From Desulfobulbaceae bacterium (GTDB lineage Bacteria; Desulfobacterota; Desulfobulbia; Desulfobulbales; Desulfobulbaceae), in contig JABMJC010000003.1 of the NCBI GenBank assembly GCA_013201405.1, positions 1 through 51,485 on the forward strand: a stretch of 51,485 nt of DNA, in the 5' to 3' direction. Below are positions 20,174-28,243 of the stretch, piece by piece (the first letter of the stretch is position 1; each line of letters begins with the position of its first letter). Below the pieces are notes generated by a model. That model saw only the letters and a list, made by a program, of their open reading frames with translations, had not been told where the DNA came from and did no database searches. The translations under genes and the position numbers were made by a program.

Positions 20174-20954
20174 AATGGCCCAGCCGGTGCTCCATGATGC
20201 TGATGCCTTTGGAAAGGATCAGTGTGATAAGTAGATAGACCAGGGCAATGATGGTGTAGGTCTCGAAGTAGTTGAAACTCTCCGAGGCGTATTCACGGCC
20301 ACGGCGGAGGATGTCGGAAACCGCCAGGATGGAAACCAGGGAGGTGTCTTTCAGCAGGGCAATGAATTCGTTACCCACTGGCGGCAGAATGGTGCGCCAG
20401 GCCTGGGGCAGAATGATGTACCTCATGGTCTGGCGGTGGTTGAAACCTAGCGAGTGCGAGGCCTCGGCCTGGCCGCGATCAATGGAATTGATGCCGGCAC
20501 GGAAGACCTCGCCCATATAGGCGCCGTAGCAGAAGGCCATGGCAATGATGGCCGCGACAATATCCGGCACCCGGACAATCCGTCCCAGGGCGAAGTAGAT
20601 GTAGAAGAGCTGGACCAGCAACGGGATGCCGCGCACCACCTCCACGTAGAGCGAGGCGATCAAGTTGATGCAGCGGTTGCGGGAAATACGACCCAGACCG
20701 GTGAGCAAGCCGATGGCAATGGCCAGCACAATGGAGGAGATGGTCACCTGGAAGGTGATGAGTATGCCATCGGGGATGAAGCGGATAATGGCAAGATATG
20801 GATCTGGTTTGTACAGCGGCAGCAGAACAAGCAGGGTCAGGGCGCCGATAAAGGCGATCCACCAGGCAGAGACCAGCCCCCGATCTCCGCGGCGGGGAAT
20901 GGCCGCGCCATCCCCCACATGGATTTGGGTGCCGTGTCGTTCGGGCTCACTCAT
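20160..20954 (-). CDS. Polar amino-acid ABC transporter permease (HisM/GlnP-like)
   Basis: Membrane subunit of the same importer, 264 residues. After a hydrophilic 25-residue N-terminus come a first helix ([17 protein letters not shown]) and the typical His/Gln permease core: [40 protein letters not shown] and the EAA loop [33 protein letters not shown] that docks the ATPase. Only one permease gene is present, so it probably works as a homodimer. It lies 28 bases after the substrate-binding gene. Confidence 0.94.
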   Translation of the reverse strand: MSEPERHGTQIHVGDGAAIPRRGDRGLVSAWWIAFIGALTLLVLLPLYKPDPYLAIIRFIPDGILITFQVTISSIVLAIAIGLLTGLGRISRNRCINLIASLYVEVVRGIPLLVQLFYIYFALGRIVRVPDIVAAIIAMAFCYGAYMGEVFRAGINSIDRGQAEASHSLGFNHRQTMRYIILPQAWRTILPPVGNEFIALLKDTSLVSILAVSDILRRGREYASESFNYFETYTIIALVYLLITLILSKGISIMEHRLGHYERR

Positions 20955-20982
20955 GATACGGTACGGAAAAAGAGAGCTACTG

Positions 20983-21733
20983 TTATTGACCGATCCATTT
21001 CTGCTGTAACTCTTTGTCGATTCCCTTGGCCTTGACTGCAGCCAAACCTTGATTGATAAGGATCAGCACCTCGTCGTTACCCTTGTTGACTGCAAATCCG
21101 TACTGTTCCGCGATATCGCCCTCGATAATTTGTACGATTTTCAGGGTATCCTGATAGCGTTTTAGGGCATAGTCCGCAGCAACAGGGTCATCGCAGATCA
21201 CTGCCGCCAGTCTGCCAACGTTCAGGTCTTCCATGGCAAGACCGATTTCGTCGTAGGATTTCGCCTCCAGATCCTTTGCTGCCTTGATGGTGAAGTAGCC
21301 GGTGGTACCGATTTGGCCACCTACTTTCTGTCCTTTCAAGTCTGCCAGATTGGTGGCACTGGAATCCTTGCGCACAATCAGCGCTTGGCGCACCGTGTAA
21401 TATGGTTCGCTGAAATCCATGCTTTTTTTGCGGGTTTCGGTAATGGAAACCGATGAGGCAATGGCGTCATATTTTCCGGCAGCAAGACCTGCGAAGATAC
21501 CGTCCCAGGCGGTATTTTTAATCTCTGCCTTAAACCCGCCCTCCTTGGCAATGGCGCGCACCATGTCGATGGCATAGCCCACCAGGTTTTTTTTGGTCAT
21601 CCACAAATTCCATTGGTGGCCAGGTGGCGTCCGAGGCAAAAACAATGGTTCGTTCACTGGCAGCCGCAGGCTGACACACCATAAATAGACTGACGAAAAG
21701 ACACAGGGTCAAGGCGTTACATCTGGTAGACAT
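20983..21733 (-). pseudogene. Amino-acid ABC transporter substrate-binding protein, frameshifted at an A8 tract
   Basis: Periplasmic substrate-binding subunit of the adjoining importer, broken into two frames. The 5' frame starts at the ATG read from 21733 with AAGGAGA upstream and encodes a signal peptide (LTLCLFVSLFMVCQPAAA) and the family start TIVFASDATWPPMEFVDD. At a run of eight T on the plus strand (21587-21594, A8 on the coding strand) the homology jumps to the other frame: NLVGYAIDMVRAIAKEGG and on through the complete type 3 binding fold to the C-terminus at 20983. Removing one A restores one continuous protein of about 250 residues. It may be a sequencing error, a true mutation, or slippage on A8. 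Permease and ATPase downstream are intact. Confidence 0.85.
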
Positions 21734-21862
21734 AAAGTGTTTTCTCCTTAATTAAGGTGCATTTTAGCTTCTCTACCATTGACATCAGGAACCGTGCAAG
21801 AAAAAATCAGTGAGATACGCTGAAGGACGGCGTTTGCACATGGTCAGGCGCGCTGCTTTCCC

Positions 21863-21892
21863 TTGACCTTTCCCCAATGGGAACGCTATATA
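21863..21892 (+). promoter_or_regulatory. Candidate sigma-70 promoter for the Pal-like lipoprotein gene
   Basis: TTGACC at 21863-21868 and TATATA at 21887-21892, separated by 18 bases. The expected start site is about 35 bases before the ATG at 21934. Confidence 0.55.
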
Positions 21893-21933
21893 GATACGGC
21901 GTGATCACTTTCACATATTTACGAGGTCTTTCC

Positions 21934-22563
21934 ATGACGAGAGTTTCTAAAATCTTCCTGTTGAGCATGCTTGTTTGTTCCCTGTTCATGGTTGGGTGCA
22001 AGTCCAAACAGGTATCACCCTATACGTCAACTGGCACCAATCGGCCCGAAGGCAGTCTGGCTGGTGGTTTCCAAGAAGGGCAGATCACCGAAGAGATGCG
22101 GCCGGGTTATGACAGTGAATACGGTCCAGCCACCGAGGGCTTGGACGCCACGGGCACTGCAGGTACTGGTAGTCTCTTTTCCAATGCGGATGCGCAAAGC
22201 GATGCCTACAAGCGGGAGCATGGTCGCTCATCTCCCGAAATGAAGCCCATTTATTTTGATTTTGATCAGTCTGTGGTTCGGGCGGATCAAATTCCCAGCA
22301 TGGAGCATAATGGCGCGTATCTTCAGAATAACCCCCGTCGCAATGTGGTTGTTGAAGGCAATACCGATCACCGGGGCACCAATGAGTACAATCTGGCCTT
22401 GGGTGAGCGGCGTGCGTTCAGTGCCAGAAACTATCTGGTGGAGTTGGGCGTAGCCGAGAGTCGAATCCGCACCATCAGCTATGGCGAGGAGCGGCCGCTG
22501 TTCACCGGTCAAAATGAAAGCGACTATGCCTACAATCGCCGGGCGGATTTTGTCTTGGAATAG
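21934..22563 (+). CDS. pal: OmpA-domain peptidoglycan-associated lipoprotein (Pal-like)
   Basis: Outer-membrane lipoprotein that binds peptidoglycan through a C-terminal OmpA domain. It is 209 residues. The signal peptide ends in a lipobox (LFMVGC, Cys22). A low-complexity Gly/Ser/Thr-rich linker follows (about 25-105), then the OmpA domain: PIYFDFDQSVVRADQ, VVVEGNTDHRGTNEYNLALGERRA, and the SYGEERPLF run typical of Pal. I chose the ATG at 21934 for its GAGG ribosome binding site and because it gives a proper signal peptide. tolB is not next to it, so a true Tol-Pal role is likely but not proven by context. Confidence 0.88.
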   Translation: MTRVSKIFLLSMLVCSLFMVGCKSKQVSPYTSTGTNRPEGSLAGGFQEGQITEEMRPGYDSEYGPATEGLDATGTAGTGSLFSNADAQSDAYKREHGRSSPEMKPIYFDFDQSVVRADQIPSMEHNGAYLQNNPRRNVVVEGNTDHRGTNEYNLALGERRAFSARNYLVELGVAESRIRTISYGEERPLFTGQNESDYAYNRRADFVLE

Positions 22564-22641
22564 TGCGGCGATGTCTTCATAGATCTGGTCCTTTTGGGTA
22601 GGTCACCTGCTGTTGAGGTTGTTCGCATCAGTGGAGGAAAT

Positions 22642-22686
22642 AAAAAAACGGCGTGTCAGGGATGCTTCCTGATACGCCGTTTTTTA
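22642..22686 (+). terminator. Strong intrinsic terminator after the Pal-like gene
   Basis: A 13-base-pair stem (ACGGCGTGTCAGG with CCTGATACGCCGT, one G-U pair), a seven-base loop, an A-run before and T6 after. Because both sides carry A/T runs it could also stop transcription coming from the minus strand. Confidence 0.92.
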
Positions 22687-22751
22687 TCGCTTCTGCGTAC
22701 TGCTGCAGGTGGCGGAGACTGTGGCGGTAAGAGCGGAAAATATCTTAAGAG

Positions 22752-22790
22752 TCGACCTGCATATTCGACCTGCATATTCGACCTGTATAT
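22752..22790. repeat. Three tandem copies of a 13-base unit
   Basis: TCGACCTGCATAT occurs at 22752-22764 and 22765-22777, then once more with a single change (TCGACCTGTATAT) at 22778-22790. It lies just beyond the 3' end of the mini-thioredoxin gene. Its role is unknown. Confidence 0.85.
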
Positions 22791-22802
22791 AACAGCACGT
22801 TG

Positions 22803-23090
22803 CTACTCTGTAGCCTTGCATCCACAGCTCGGGGTGGCCGGGGGTAAGGTCTTGTTGATCCAGGCTGCGATTTCTTCCTTTGCAGGTACTCTGCCCGTGG
22901 ATTTGACTACCCCGTCCACAGCTACCGCTGGCGTGGCCAAGATGCCCATGAGCATCATCTCCTTGAGGTCGCTCACTTTTTCCACGGTGATAGCACCAGC
23001 CCTGGTGCCCTGGGCAGCCACTGCTGCGTGTACGCGCTTTTCTGTTTCTGCGCAACGGGCACAGCCAGGGCCAAATACTTTAATGTGCAT
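22803..23090 (-). CDS. Mini-thioredoxin (redox-active disulfide protein family)
   Basis: A 95-residue thioredoxin-fold protein. It begins MHIKVFGPGCARCAETEKRV with the active-site CxxC at Cys10 and Cys13, contains the cis-Pro loop ILATPAVAVDG, and ends in a Cys-rich tail (SCGCKATE). This family commonly accompanies the membrane permease encoded just upstream. A GGAGGAAG ribosome binding site decides the start. As the last gene of the arsenic cluster it could recycle the disulfide of ArsC or handle bound metalloid (inference). Confidence 0.85.
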   Translation of the reverse strand: MHIKVFGPGCARCAETEKRVHAAVAAQGTRAGAITVEKVSDLKEMMLMGILATPAVAVDGVVKSTGRVPAKEEIAAWINKTLPPATPSCGCKATE

Positions 23091-23107
23091 GTCTTCCTCC
23101 GTCCAGG

Positions 23108-24217
23108 TTACAGGAGCCAGGGGCCAATGGCATTGAACAGCCAGCCCACGAGGGTGAGAATCGTCCACAGATAGATGGTGAAGCTTGCCTGTAGTTTGAT
23201 AGTCATGATCTGCCGGAGCATGACAAGTTCCGGTATACTGGCAACCACTGCACTCATACAAAAGGCCATGGTGGTGCCCAGGGGCAGCCCTTTGAGCAAA
23301 AGGCTTTCCATAATCGGAATAATGCCGGTGACATTGGAGTAGAGGGGGATGCCCACCAGGACAGCGGCGGGCACACTCCACCAGGCCTTGGCACTGAAGT
23401 TTTCCGCAAACCAGTTGTCTGGCACAAAACCGTGCAGGGCAGCCCCGACACCCACCCCGAGGATGACCCATTTCCAGATGCGTCTGAAGATTAAGGCCGT
23501 TTCACCGTAGGCATAAATATGGCGCTGGCGAATACTCAGCCTGGGTAGCCCTGGTGCTTGGACGTCCAGTTGGCGTTGGGGACTGTTGTGTATGGTTGTT
23601 TGGATAAAGGACTGGAGCCAGCGTTCCGCCCGGATGCGGTCCATCAGCCAGCCGCCCAGGATACCCGCCAGTATGCCTGCCAGCACATAGGCGAGGGTGA
23701 ACTTCCAGCCAAGCAATCCCCAGAGGAGAACCACAGCGATTTCGTTGATGAGCGGAGAGGTGATGAGAAAGGCCATGGTGATGCCCATGGGAATGCCCGC
23801 GCTGAGGAAACCAAGGAAGAGTGGGATGCTTGAGCAGGAGCAAAATGGGGTGATTGCTCCGAAGAGCGAGCCCAGGAAATAGCCCACCCCTTTTTGCTTG
23901 TCCACCAGAAAGGTGCGCACCCGCTCAATCGCCAGGGCGGCCCTTAGCCAGGATATGGCATAGATCAGGGCAGCGAGTAGTAGCAGGATCTTGGCGGTGT
24001 CGTAGACAAAAAACTCGCTTGCTGCACCAAGCCGCGAGCCCTTGGTCAGGGCCAACATGTCGTAGACCAGCCACTGCGCAACCTTGAGGATGTGCATGTA
24101 GGCAAGCCACCATAGGGCGGCAAGCGCTGTCACCGCAGCAAGATAGCGGCGATTCCAGGGGCTACTGCCAAAAGAAGGGGTTTGGGGTGCTTGTGATGTG
24201 CAACAATCCGGGGGCAT
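23108..24217 (-). CDS. arsP: ArsP/DUF318-type permease, probable organoarsenical or metal exporter
   Basis: A 369-residue membrane protein with about eight to ten hydrophobic helices in two similar halves. The first half carries AITPFCSCSSIPLFLGFLSAGIP (Cys126 and Cys128), and the second a related pattern (VGIPLYSNVTGIIPIMESLLLKGLPLG). This is the PF03773 permease family. Members include ArsP, which exports trivalent methylated arsenicals, and SO_0444-type metal exporters. Position between arsC/arsM and a mini-thioredoxin favours arsenic. The ATG at 24217, preceded by AGGA, is preferred over the long upstream frame, which has no conserved sequence. Confidence 0.75.
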   Translation of the reverse strand: MPPDCCTSQAPQTPSFGSSPWNRRYLAAVTALAALWWLAYMHILKVAQWLVYDMLALTKGSRLGAASEFFVYDTAKILLLLAALIYAISWLRAALAIERVRTFLVDKQKGVGYFLGSLFGAITPFCSCSSIPLFLGFLSAGIPMGITMAFLITSPLINEIAVVLLWGLLGWKFTLAYVLAGILAGILGGWLMDRIRAERWLQSFIQTTIHNSPQRQLDVQAPGLPRLSIRQRHIYAYGETALIFRRIWKWVILGVGVGAALHGFVPDNWFAENFSAKAWWSVPAAVLVGIPLYSNVTGIIPIMESLLLKGLPLGTTMAFCMSAVVASIPELVMLRQIMTIKLQASFTIYLWTILTLVGWLFNAIGPWLL

Positions 24218-24288
24218 TGTTTTCCTGAACCGTGTACAGGCTGTATTTTTTTGAAAAGCAGGTGAACTGAGTACTTGTGAATAGAGCT

Positions 24289-24762
24289 CTACAGAGAGGC
24301 GATGGTATTCAGCAGATCTTGGAGCCGGGCTGCTTCGATGTCGGGCTCTGGTGCCAACTCCTTTGCCAGGGTGCCAATGCATTGGTGCAGGACTGCAAAG
24401 GTTTTCGAGAAGGCGGCTTGTATGGTAGCTTCATTCCCCTGAACCTTGGCCGGATCGGGCATACCCCAGTGACTGCGTACAACGCTGCCGAAATACAGCG
24501 GGCAGGACTCGGCTGCTGCGCTGGCGCACAGGGTGATCACCGCATCCGGCTTCTGCGGTAGGTCGTGCCATGATTTGCTGGCCAGCCCTTCTGTGGGAAG
24601 TCCGGCCTTTTGAAGAACAGTCAGGGCGCGGGAATGGACGAAACCTGTGGGCTGGCTGCCGGCGCTTTGTCCGGTCACACCAGGTGGAGCCATGGACTGC
24701 AACAGGGCTTCCGCGATAATGGAGCGACAGGAATTGCCTGTACACAGAAAGAGGATATTCAT
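24289..24762 (-). CDS. arsC: Arsenate reductase, low-molecular-weight phosphatase (thioredoxin-linked) type
   Basis: Reduces arsenate to arsenite in the cytoplasm. It is 157 residues. The P-loop FLCTGNSCRS gives the nucleophile Cys7, and the relay cysteines Cys79 and Cys87 lie in TLCASAAAESCP, matching the three-cysteine thioredoxin-coupled enzymes of the S. aureus pI258 type. HWGMPDP is the family's conserved Asp loop. It starts eight bases after arsM. Confidence 0.93.
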   Translation of the reverse strand: MNILFLCTGNSCRSIIAEALLQSMAPPGVTGQSAGSQPTGFVHSRALTVLQKAGLPTEGLASKSWHDLPQKPDAVITLCASAAAESCPLYFGSVVRSHWGMPDPAKVQGNEATIQAAFSKTFAVLHQCIGTLAKELAPEPDIEAARLQDLLNTIASL

Positions 24763-24770
24763 GGCAGCTG

Positions 24771-25607
24771 CTATTTTTGGGCGGCAATGGACAGGCTGAT
24801 CACGTAGTCGGCCAGTTCTCTGCCTGGTGGCAGGGCCTGTGCTATTGTCGCATACAGTGAATTGTTCCAGCTCTGCATGTGGCGCACATAATCCGGCTTG
24901 GGAGTGAGTTCAATGGAGCTGAATCCTACCTGTTCAAGGAGGGTTTTTGTTTCCTCAACCAGCAGGGCGCCGGCAACGCAACCCACCAGTGCTTCAGCCA
25001 TATTGCGGATGCCTTTGGGGAGTGGTTTGAGCAGGGCCAGATCCGACACAGCCACTGCGCCGCCCGGTTTCAGCACCCGGAAAATTTCCTTCCACACCTG
25101 TGCCTTATCTGGTGAAAGGTTGATGACACAGTTGGAGAGCACCACATCAATGCTGGTGTCGGCCACTGGCAGGTGTTCTATTTCTCCCAGGCGAAATTCC
25201 ACGTTGTCAAGCCCGCTGTGCTCTTGGTAGCGTTTGATATTGTTTCGGGCCTTGCTCAACATTTCCGGCGTCATGTCCACACCAATCACCCGGCCGTTTT
25301 TGCCAACCTGTACCCCGGCCTGAAAAACATCAAAACCACCGCCACTGCCCAGATCAAGCACAGTTTGTCCTTCTTGCAGCGCAGCCATGGCAACAGGGTT
25401 GCCGCAGGAAAGGCCCATGTTGGCGCCGTCGGGCACCAGGGCAAGGTTGCTGGCATCATAGCCCACAGAAAGTGCCAGGCGTTGTGGATCTACCTGGCAG
25501 CCAGTGCTGCAGCATGACGACTGCAGCCCGGTGGCAATGGCTGCGTAGCTACTGCGGATAGTCTCCCGCAGTGTCTCTTGATCTGTGCTCTGCTTGTTTT
25601 GTTCCAC
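24771..25607 (-). CDS. arsM: Arsenite S-adenosylmethionine methyltransferase
   Basis: Methylates arsenite stepwise using S-adenosylmethionine. It is 278 residues. The SAM-binding motif is VLDLGSGGGFDVF (84-96), and the cysteines expected of ArsM are present: Cys32/Cys33 in SSCCSTGC, Cys68 in GLSCGNP, Cys160 in LSNCVINLSPDK, and Cys210 in VGCVAGAL. The 50-residue spacing of the last two equals that of the studied algal enzyme. The start is GTG, with GGAGAG six or seven bases ahead. It is followed closely by arsC and preceded by arsR. Confidence 0.94.
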   Translation of the reverse strand: MEQNKQSTDQETLRETIRSSYAAIATGLQSSCCSTGCQVDPQRLALSVGYDASNLALVPDGANMGLSCGNPVAMAALQEGQTVLDLGSGGGFDVFQAGVQVGKNGRVIGVDMTPEMLSKARNNIKRYQEHSGLDNVEFRLGEIEHLPVADTSIDVVLSNCVINLSPDKAQVWKEIFRVLKPGGAVAVSDLALLKPLPKGIRNMAEALVGCVAGALLVEETKTLLEQVGFSSIELTPKPDYVRHMQSWNNSLYATIAQALPPGRELADYVISLSIAAQK

Positions 25608-25628
25608 TGTTCGCTCTCCGTGTGCACG

Positions 25629-25663
25629 TTGATATGATAGTTCAAGAACTATTGATATGTCAA
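25629..25663 (-). promoter_or_regulatory. Candidate ArsR operator region upstream of arsM
   Basis: The 71-base gap between arsR and arsM holds a perfect inverted repeat ATAGTTC-AA-GAACTAT (25637-25652), flanked by two direct copies of TTGATATG (25629-25636 and 25652-25659). The second belongs to the near-palindrome TTGATATGTCAA (25652-25663), which resembles a sequence upstream of arsR (26069-26082). Confidence 0.45.
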
Positions 25664-25678
25664 TTTAAAAAAATACCC

Positions 25679-26047
25679 TCAGCCTTCATCTGTTGGATCA
25701 CACTGGGGCAAGATCGCCTGGGAAACAGCACTGGCTGCACGGTACCTGCGGCACTGTTCGGGATTACTGGCACAACATTCCGAGGTGAGATAGGCTACGA
25801 TATCCAGCATAAGGGGAATGTTTGCCCTGTAGCGCAAGAACCTGCCCTCCTTTTCCACTGAAACCAGGTCAGCGTGCAACAGGGTCTTGAGGTGGAAGGA
25901 AAGATTGGTATTCGTGACCTCGAGGATTTGGGCGATTTCACCCGCTACCAGGCCTTCGGGCGCATGCTTGACCAACAGGCGGAACAGGTCCAGTCGTACT
26001 TCTGCAGACAGAGCCATGAAGATGTTGGTCGCCTCTTTTGTTTCCAT
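25679..26047 (-). CDS. arsR: ArsR-family arsenic-responsive repressor with C-terminal Cys triad
   Basis: Winged-helix metalloregulator of about 122 residues. The HTH region reads LVAGEIAQILEVTNTNLSFHLKTLLHADLV. Three cysteines lie in the C-terminal helix (TSECCASNPEQCR), the arrangement reported for the Acidithiobacillus ferrooxidans ArsR, where CysCys plus a third Cys bind arsenite. This differs from the classical CxC in the DNA-binding helix. The ATG at 26047 is used; a TTG five codons upstream (26062) is equally open and neither has a clear ribosome binding site. First gene of the cluster. Confidence 0.93.
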   Translation of the reverse strand: METKEATNIFMALSAEVRLDLFRLLVKHAPEGLVAGEIAQILEVTNTNLSFHLKTLLHADLVSVEKEGRFLRYRANIPLMLDIVAYLTSECCASNPEQCRRYRAASAVSQAILPQCDPTDEG

Positions 26048-26068
26048 ATGGCTATGGTTCAAATTTTA

Positions 26069-26082
26069 TTGAAATGTATCAA
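26069..26082. promoter_or_regulatory. Candidate ArsR operator upstream of arsR
   Basis: TTGAAATGTATCAA is an imperfect palindrome (10 of 14 positions) 22 bases before the arsR ATG. Its ends and core resemble TTGATATGTCAA upstream of arsM. Confidence 0.35.
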
Positions 26083-26218
26083 GGGGAAAATATTTGTGCA
26101 GCCAGTTTTTTGACTGGGCATGTCATATTCTATACAGGGAAGGGGAAGCAGCGCTGTACAGGCCGAGGAACGCTCGCGAGCACCGGCACTTACGCGTTGT
26201 ATTTTGGGAAATAGGGCA

Positions 26219-26250
26219 AGAAAAAAAGCGGGATGGAGCCCATCCCGCTT
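26219..26250 (-). terminator. Intrinsic terminator after the sodB gene
   Basis: Read on the minus strand: stem GCGGGATGG/CCATCCCGC (26248-26228) with a three-base loop, followed by T7. It lies about 65 bases beyond the SOD stop and separates that operon from arsR. Confidence 0.9.
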
Positions 26251-26313
26251 TCCTGCTTTACCTCGTACACTCGCCAAATTGTACCAGGTTAGGCTTACAC
26301 GGAAAAAACAACC

Positions 26314-27036
26314 TTACTTGCCCATATTGGCCAATGCGAATTCCCAGTTAATCAGTTTGTCGATCACCGCTTTAACGTAATCGGGACGCAGGTTTTGGTA
26401 GTCGAGGTAGTAGGCGTGCTCCCACACATCAATGGTGAGCAGTGGTTTGGCGTCTGTGGTCAGCGGTGTTTCGGCGTTGCCCGTTTTGGTAACCTCCAGC
26501 TTATCGCCCTTGAGCACCAGCCAGGCCCAGCCGCTGCCGAACTGCGAGGTGGCGGCCGCAGTCAGCTCCTTGATGCAGGTTTCCACATCGCCAAAGGAGT
26601 CCTGCATTTTCTTCTTCAACTCATCCGGCGGGGTGCCGCCGCCCTTGGGTTTCATGCTCTGCCAGTAGAAGGTGTGGTTCCATACCTGGGCGGCATTGTT
26701 GAAAATACCGCTGTGTTCCTGCTTGCCGGCAGTGGCGGTGATGATTTTCTCCAGGGGCTGGCCTGCGAACTCGCCGCCGGCAATCAGCTTGTTGAGATTG
26801 GTGACATAGCCCTGATGGTGCTTGCCATAGTGGAAACCAATGGTCTTTGCCGAAATGACCGGTTCCAGGGCATTGTCGGCATAGGGCAGGGCGGGTAGAG
26901 TAAAGGCTCCGTTGCCTGCGCTGACGGAGCCGGGAAATCCGCCAAAGGCAGCAGTGGCAGCCAAGGCTGAAGATGCCGCCAGAAAGGTGCGGCGGTCGAT
27001 TCCGGTTCTTGTGGGTCCATTACCGTTACTGTGCAT
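26314..27036 (-). CDS. sodB: Tat-exported iron-type superoxide dismutase
   Basis: Converts superoxide to peroxide and oxygen. It is 240 residues: a twin-arginine signal ([17 protein letters not shown]) and then a full Fe/Mn SOD. The metal ligands are His69 ([11 protein letters not shown]), His121 (WNHTFYW), and Asp203 with His207 ([11 protein letters not shown]). The [11 protein letters not shown] and FGSGWAWLV runs favour the iron form. Export by Tat after folding puts it in the periplasm, as in other sulfate reducers. It follows the radical SAM gene by 75 bases and is closed by a strong terminator. Confidence 0.94.
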   Translation of the reverse strand: MHSNGNGPTRTGIDRRTFLAASSALAATAAFGGFPGSVSAGNGAFTLPALPYADNALEPVISAKTIGFHYGKHHQGYVTNLNKLIAGGEFAGQPLEKIITATAGKQEHSGIFNNAAQVWNHTFYWQSMKPKGGGTPPDELKKKMQDSFGDVETCIKELTAAATSQFGSGWAWLVLKGDKLEVTKTGNAETPLTTDAKPLLTIDVWEHAYYLDYQNLRPDYVKAVIDKLINWEFALANMGK

Positions 27037-27111
27037 GGGGCCTCCTCGTATGGATGTTGATGGGTCTGGCTGATGCTTCCCAATTGTTCAGGGAAGAAGC
27101 CTATGTAGACC

Positions 27112-28233
27112 TTACAGCCAGTGGAGGGATCGGTCAAGCATTGCCGGGATACCACCTCGCTCAATGGGGGAAAACCCGAAGACCTCCCGCCAAACCGTAT
27201 CGTTTTCCATGCAGAAATACAGGCAGGTGCTGGGCGCAACATGGCACTTGAGCTCGCGGACGATGAAGCGATACATGGCGACCCGTTCGCTTCTGAAGTA
27301 GCGACGCTTGCCATCGAGCCCGTCGATAAACGGTTGATAGAAGAAACGGGAGAAGGGAAAGCGCGCAGCTGCAATTTGTTTCAGACTCGGGAGATAGCGC
27401 AGGGCGCCCAGGCTGATCCAGGCGATGGCCTCGGCAGGAACAGTGGCAAAGAGCTGCCGGATGGTGTTTTGATAGCCTTCCTGCCAGCCAGGGTGCAAGA
27501 TAATGGGATCAAAATGAAAGGCCAGGCGATATCCCCACGAGGCGCAGTGGCGTGCAGCATTAAGCCGCTGTGCCAGCGTGGCTGTGCGTAGCTCTTCCTG
27601 GTGCATGATGGCCGGACTGTTGAGTGACCAGGCCACAATGGTGCGACCGCAGTGGTCAAGATGTTGCAGGTTGGCAATATTGGCACTTTTTGTTTGCAGT
27701 TCCAGCACGGCGTTGGCCTGCTGGCCGATAAAGGGCACCAGTTTACTGCTGAAATGGGTGAGTCGGTCCAGGGCAAGGCTGTCGGTGAATTCACCAGTAC
27801 CAATGCGGAAGAGTTGTTCCGACCGGGCAGCGAGTTTGCTGGCCAGTTCGCTGAACAGGTCTTCCACATTGACAAAGAAACTGAGCCAGGGATTGTTGAG
27901 ATACGACTGGAGGATGCAATAAACACAGTCCATGGGGCAATTCATGCCGATATTGAGTACCTGATAGTCGCAACAACGGTATTCCTTGGTGCCGGGACAG
28001 GGTTTGAAAAAGGCGCCCCGGTTGGCGCAAAGCACAAGATGCCGTTTGCCTGCGCTCAGATTGGCAGGATACACGCCGGCAATATCAGGGCAGTCCCGCT
28101 CGCCGATAATTTGCACCGGCAGGCCGCTGCGGGCGATGATCTCCTGGGTATAGGGTAAATGCAGGCAGTCGCTGGCCACGTGCAGCTGGCGGATGATGGC
28201 CGCTGGATCGGCGGCAAGGTGCAGGCTGTTCAT
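27112..28233 (-). CDS. Spore photoproduct lyase-family radical SAM protein
   Basis: A 373-residue radical SAM protein of the SPL type. The [4Fe-4S]-binding motif CxxxCxxC is at Cys99, Cys103 and Cys106 (NCPMDCVYC), inside the SPL-typical context CCDYQVLNIGMNCPMDC. GTGEFTDSLALD, ELQTKSANI and VAWSLNSP are further family runs. In spore formers SPL repairs the UV thymine dimer; in this non-sporing lineage the substrate is not known, though DNA repair is the natural guess. It lies ten bases after the glycosyltransferase gene. Confidence 0.88.
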   Translation of the reverse strand: MNSLHLAADPAAIIRQLHVASDCLHLPYTQEIIARSGLPVQIIGERDCPDIAGVYPANLSAGKRHLVLCANRGAFFKPCPGTKEYRCCDYQVLNIGMNCPMDCVYCILQSYLNNPWLSFFVNVEDLFSELASKLAARSEQLFRIGTGEFTDSLALDRLTHFSSKLVPFIGQQANAVLELQTKSANIANLQHLDHCGRTIVAWSLNSPAIMHQEELRTATLAQRLNAARHCASWGYRLAFHFDPIILHPGWQEGYQNTIRQLFATVPAEAIAWISLGALRYLPSLKQIAAARFPFSRFFYQPFIDGLDGKRRYFRSERVAMYRFIVRELKCHVAPSTCLYFCMENDTVWREVFGFSPIERGGIPAMLDRSLHWL

Positions 28234-28243
28234 GCTGAGTCAT

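Noticed and set aside
22803-23471. A longer mini-thioredoxin reading into the permease gene
   Set aside because: The upstream part overlaps conserved permease sequence in another frame, and a good GGAGGAAG site marks the start at 23090.
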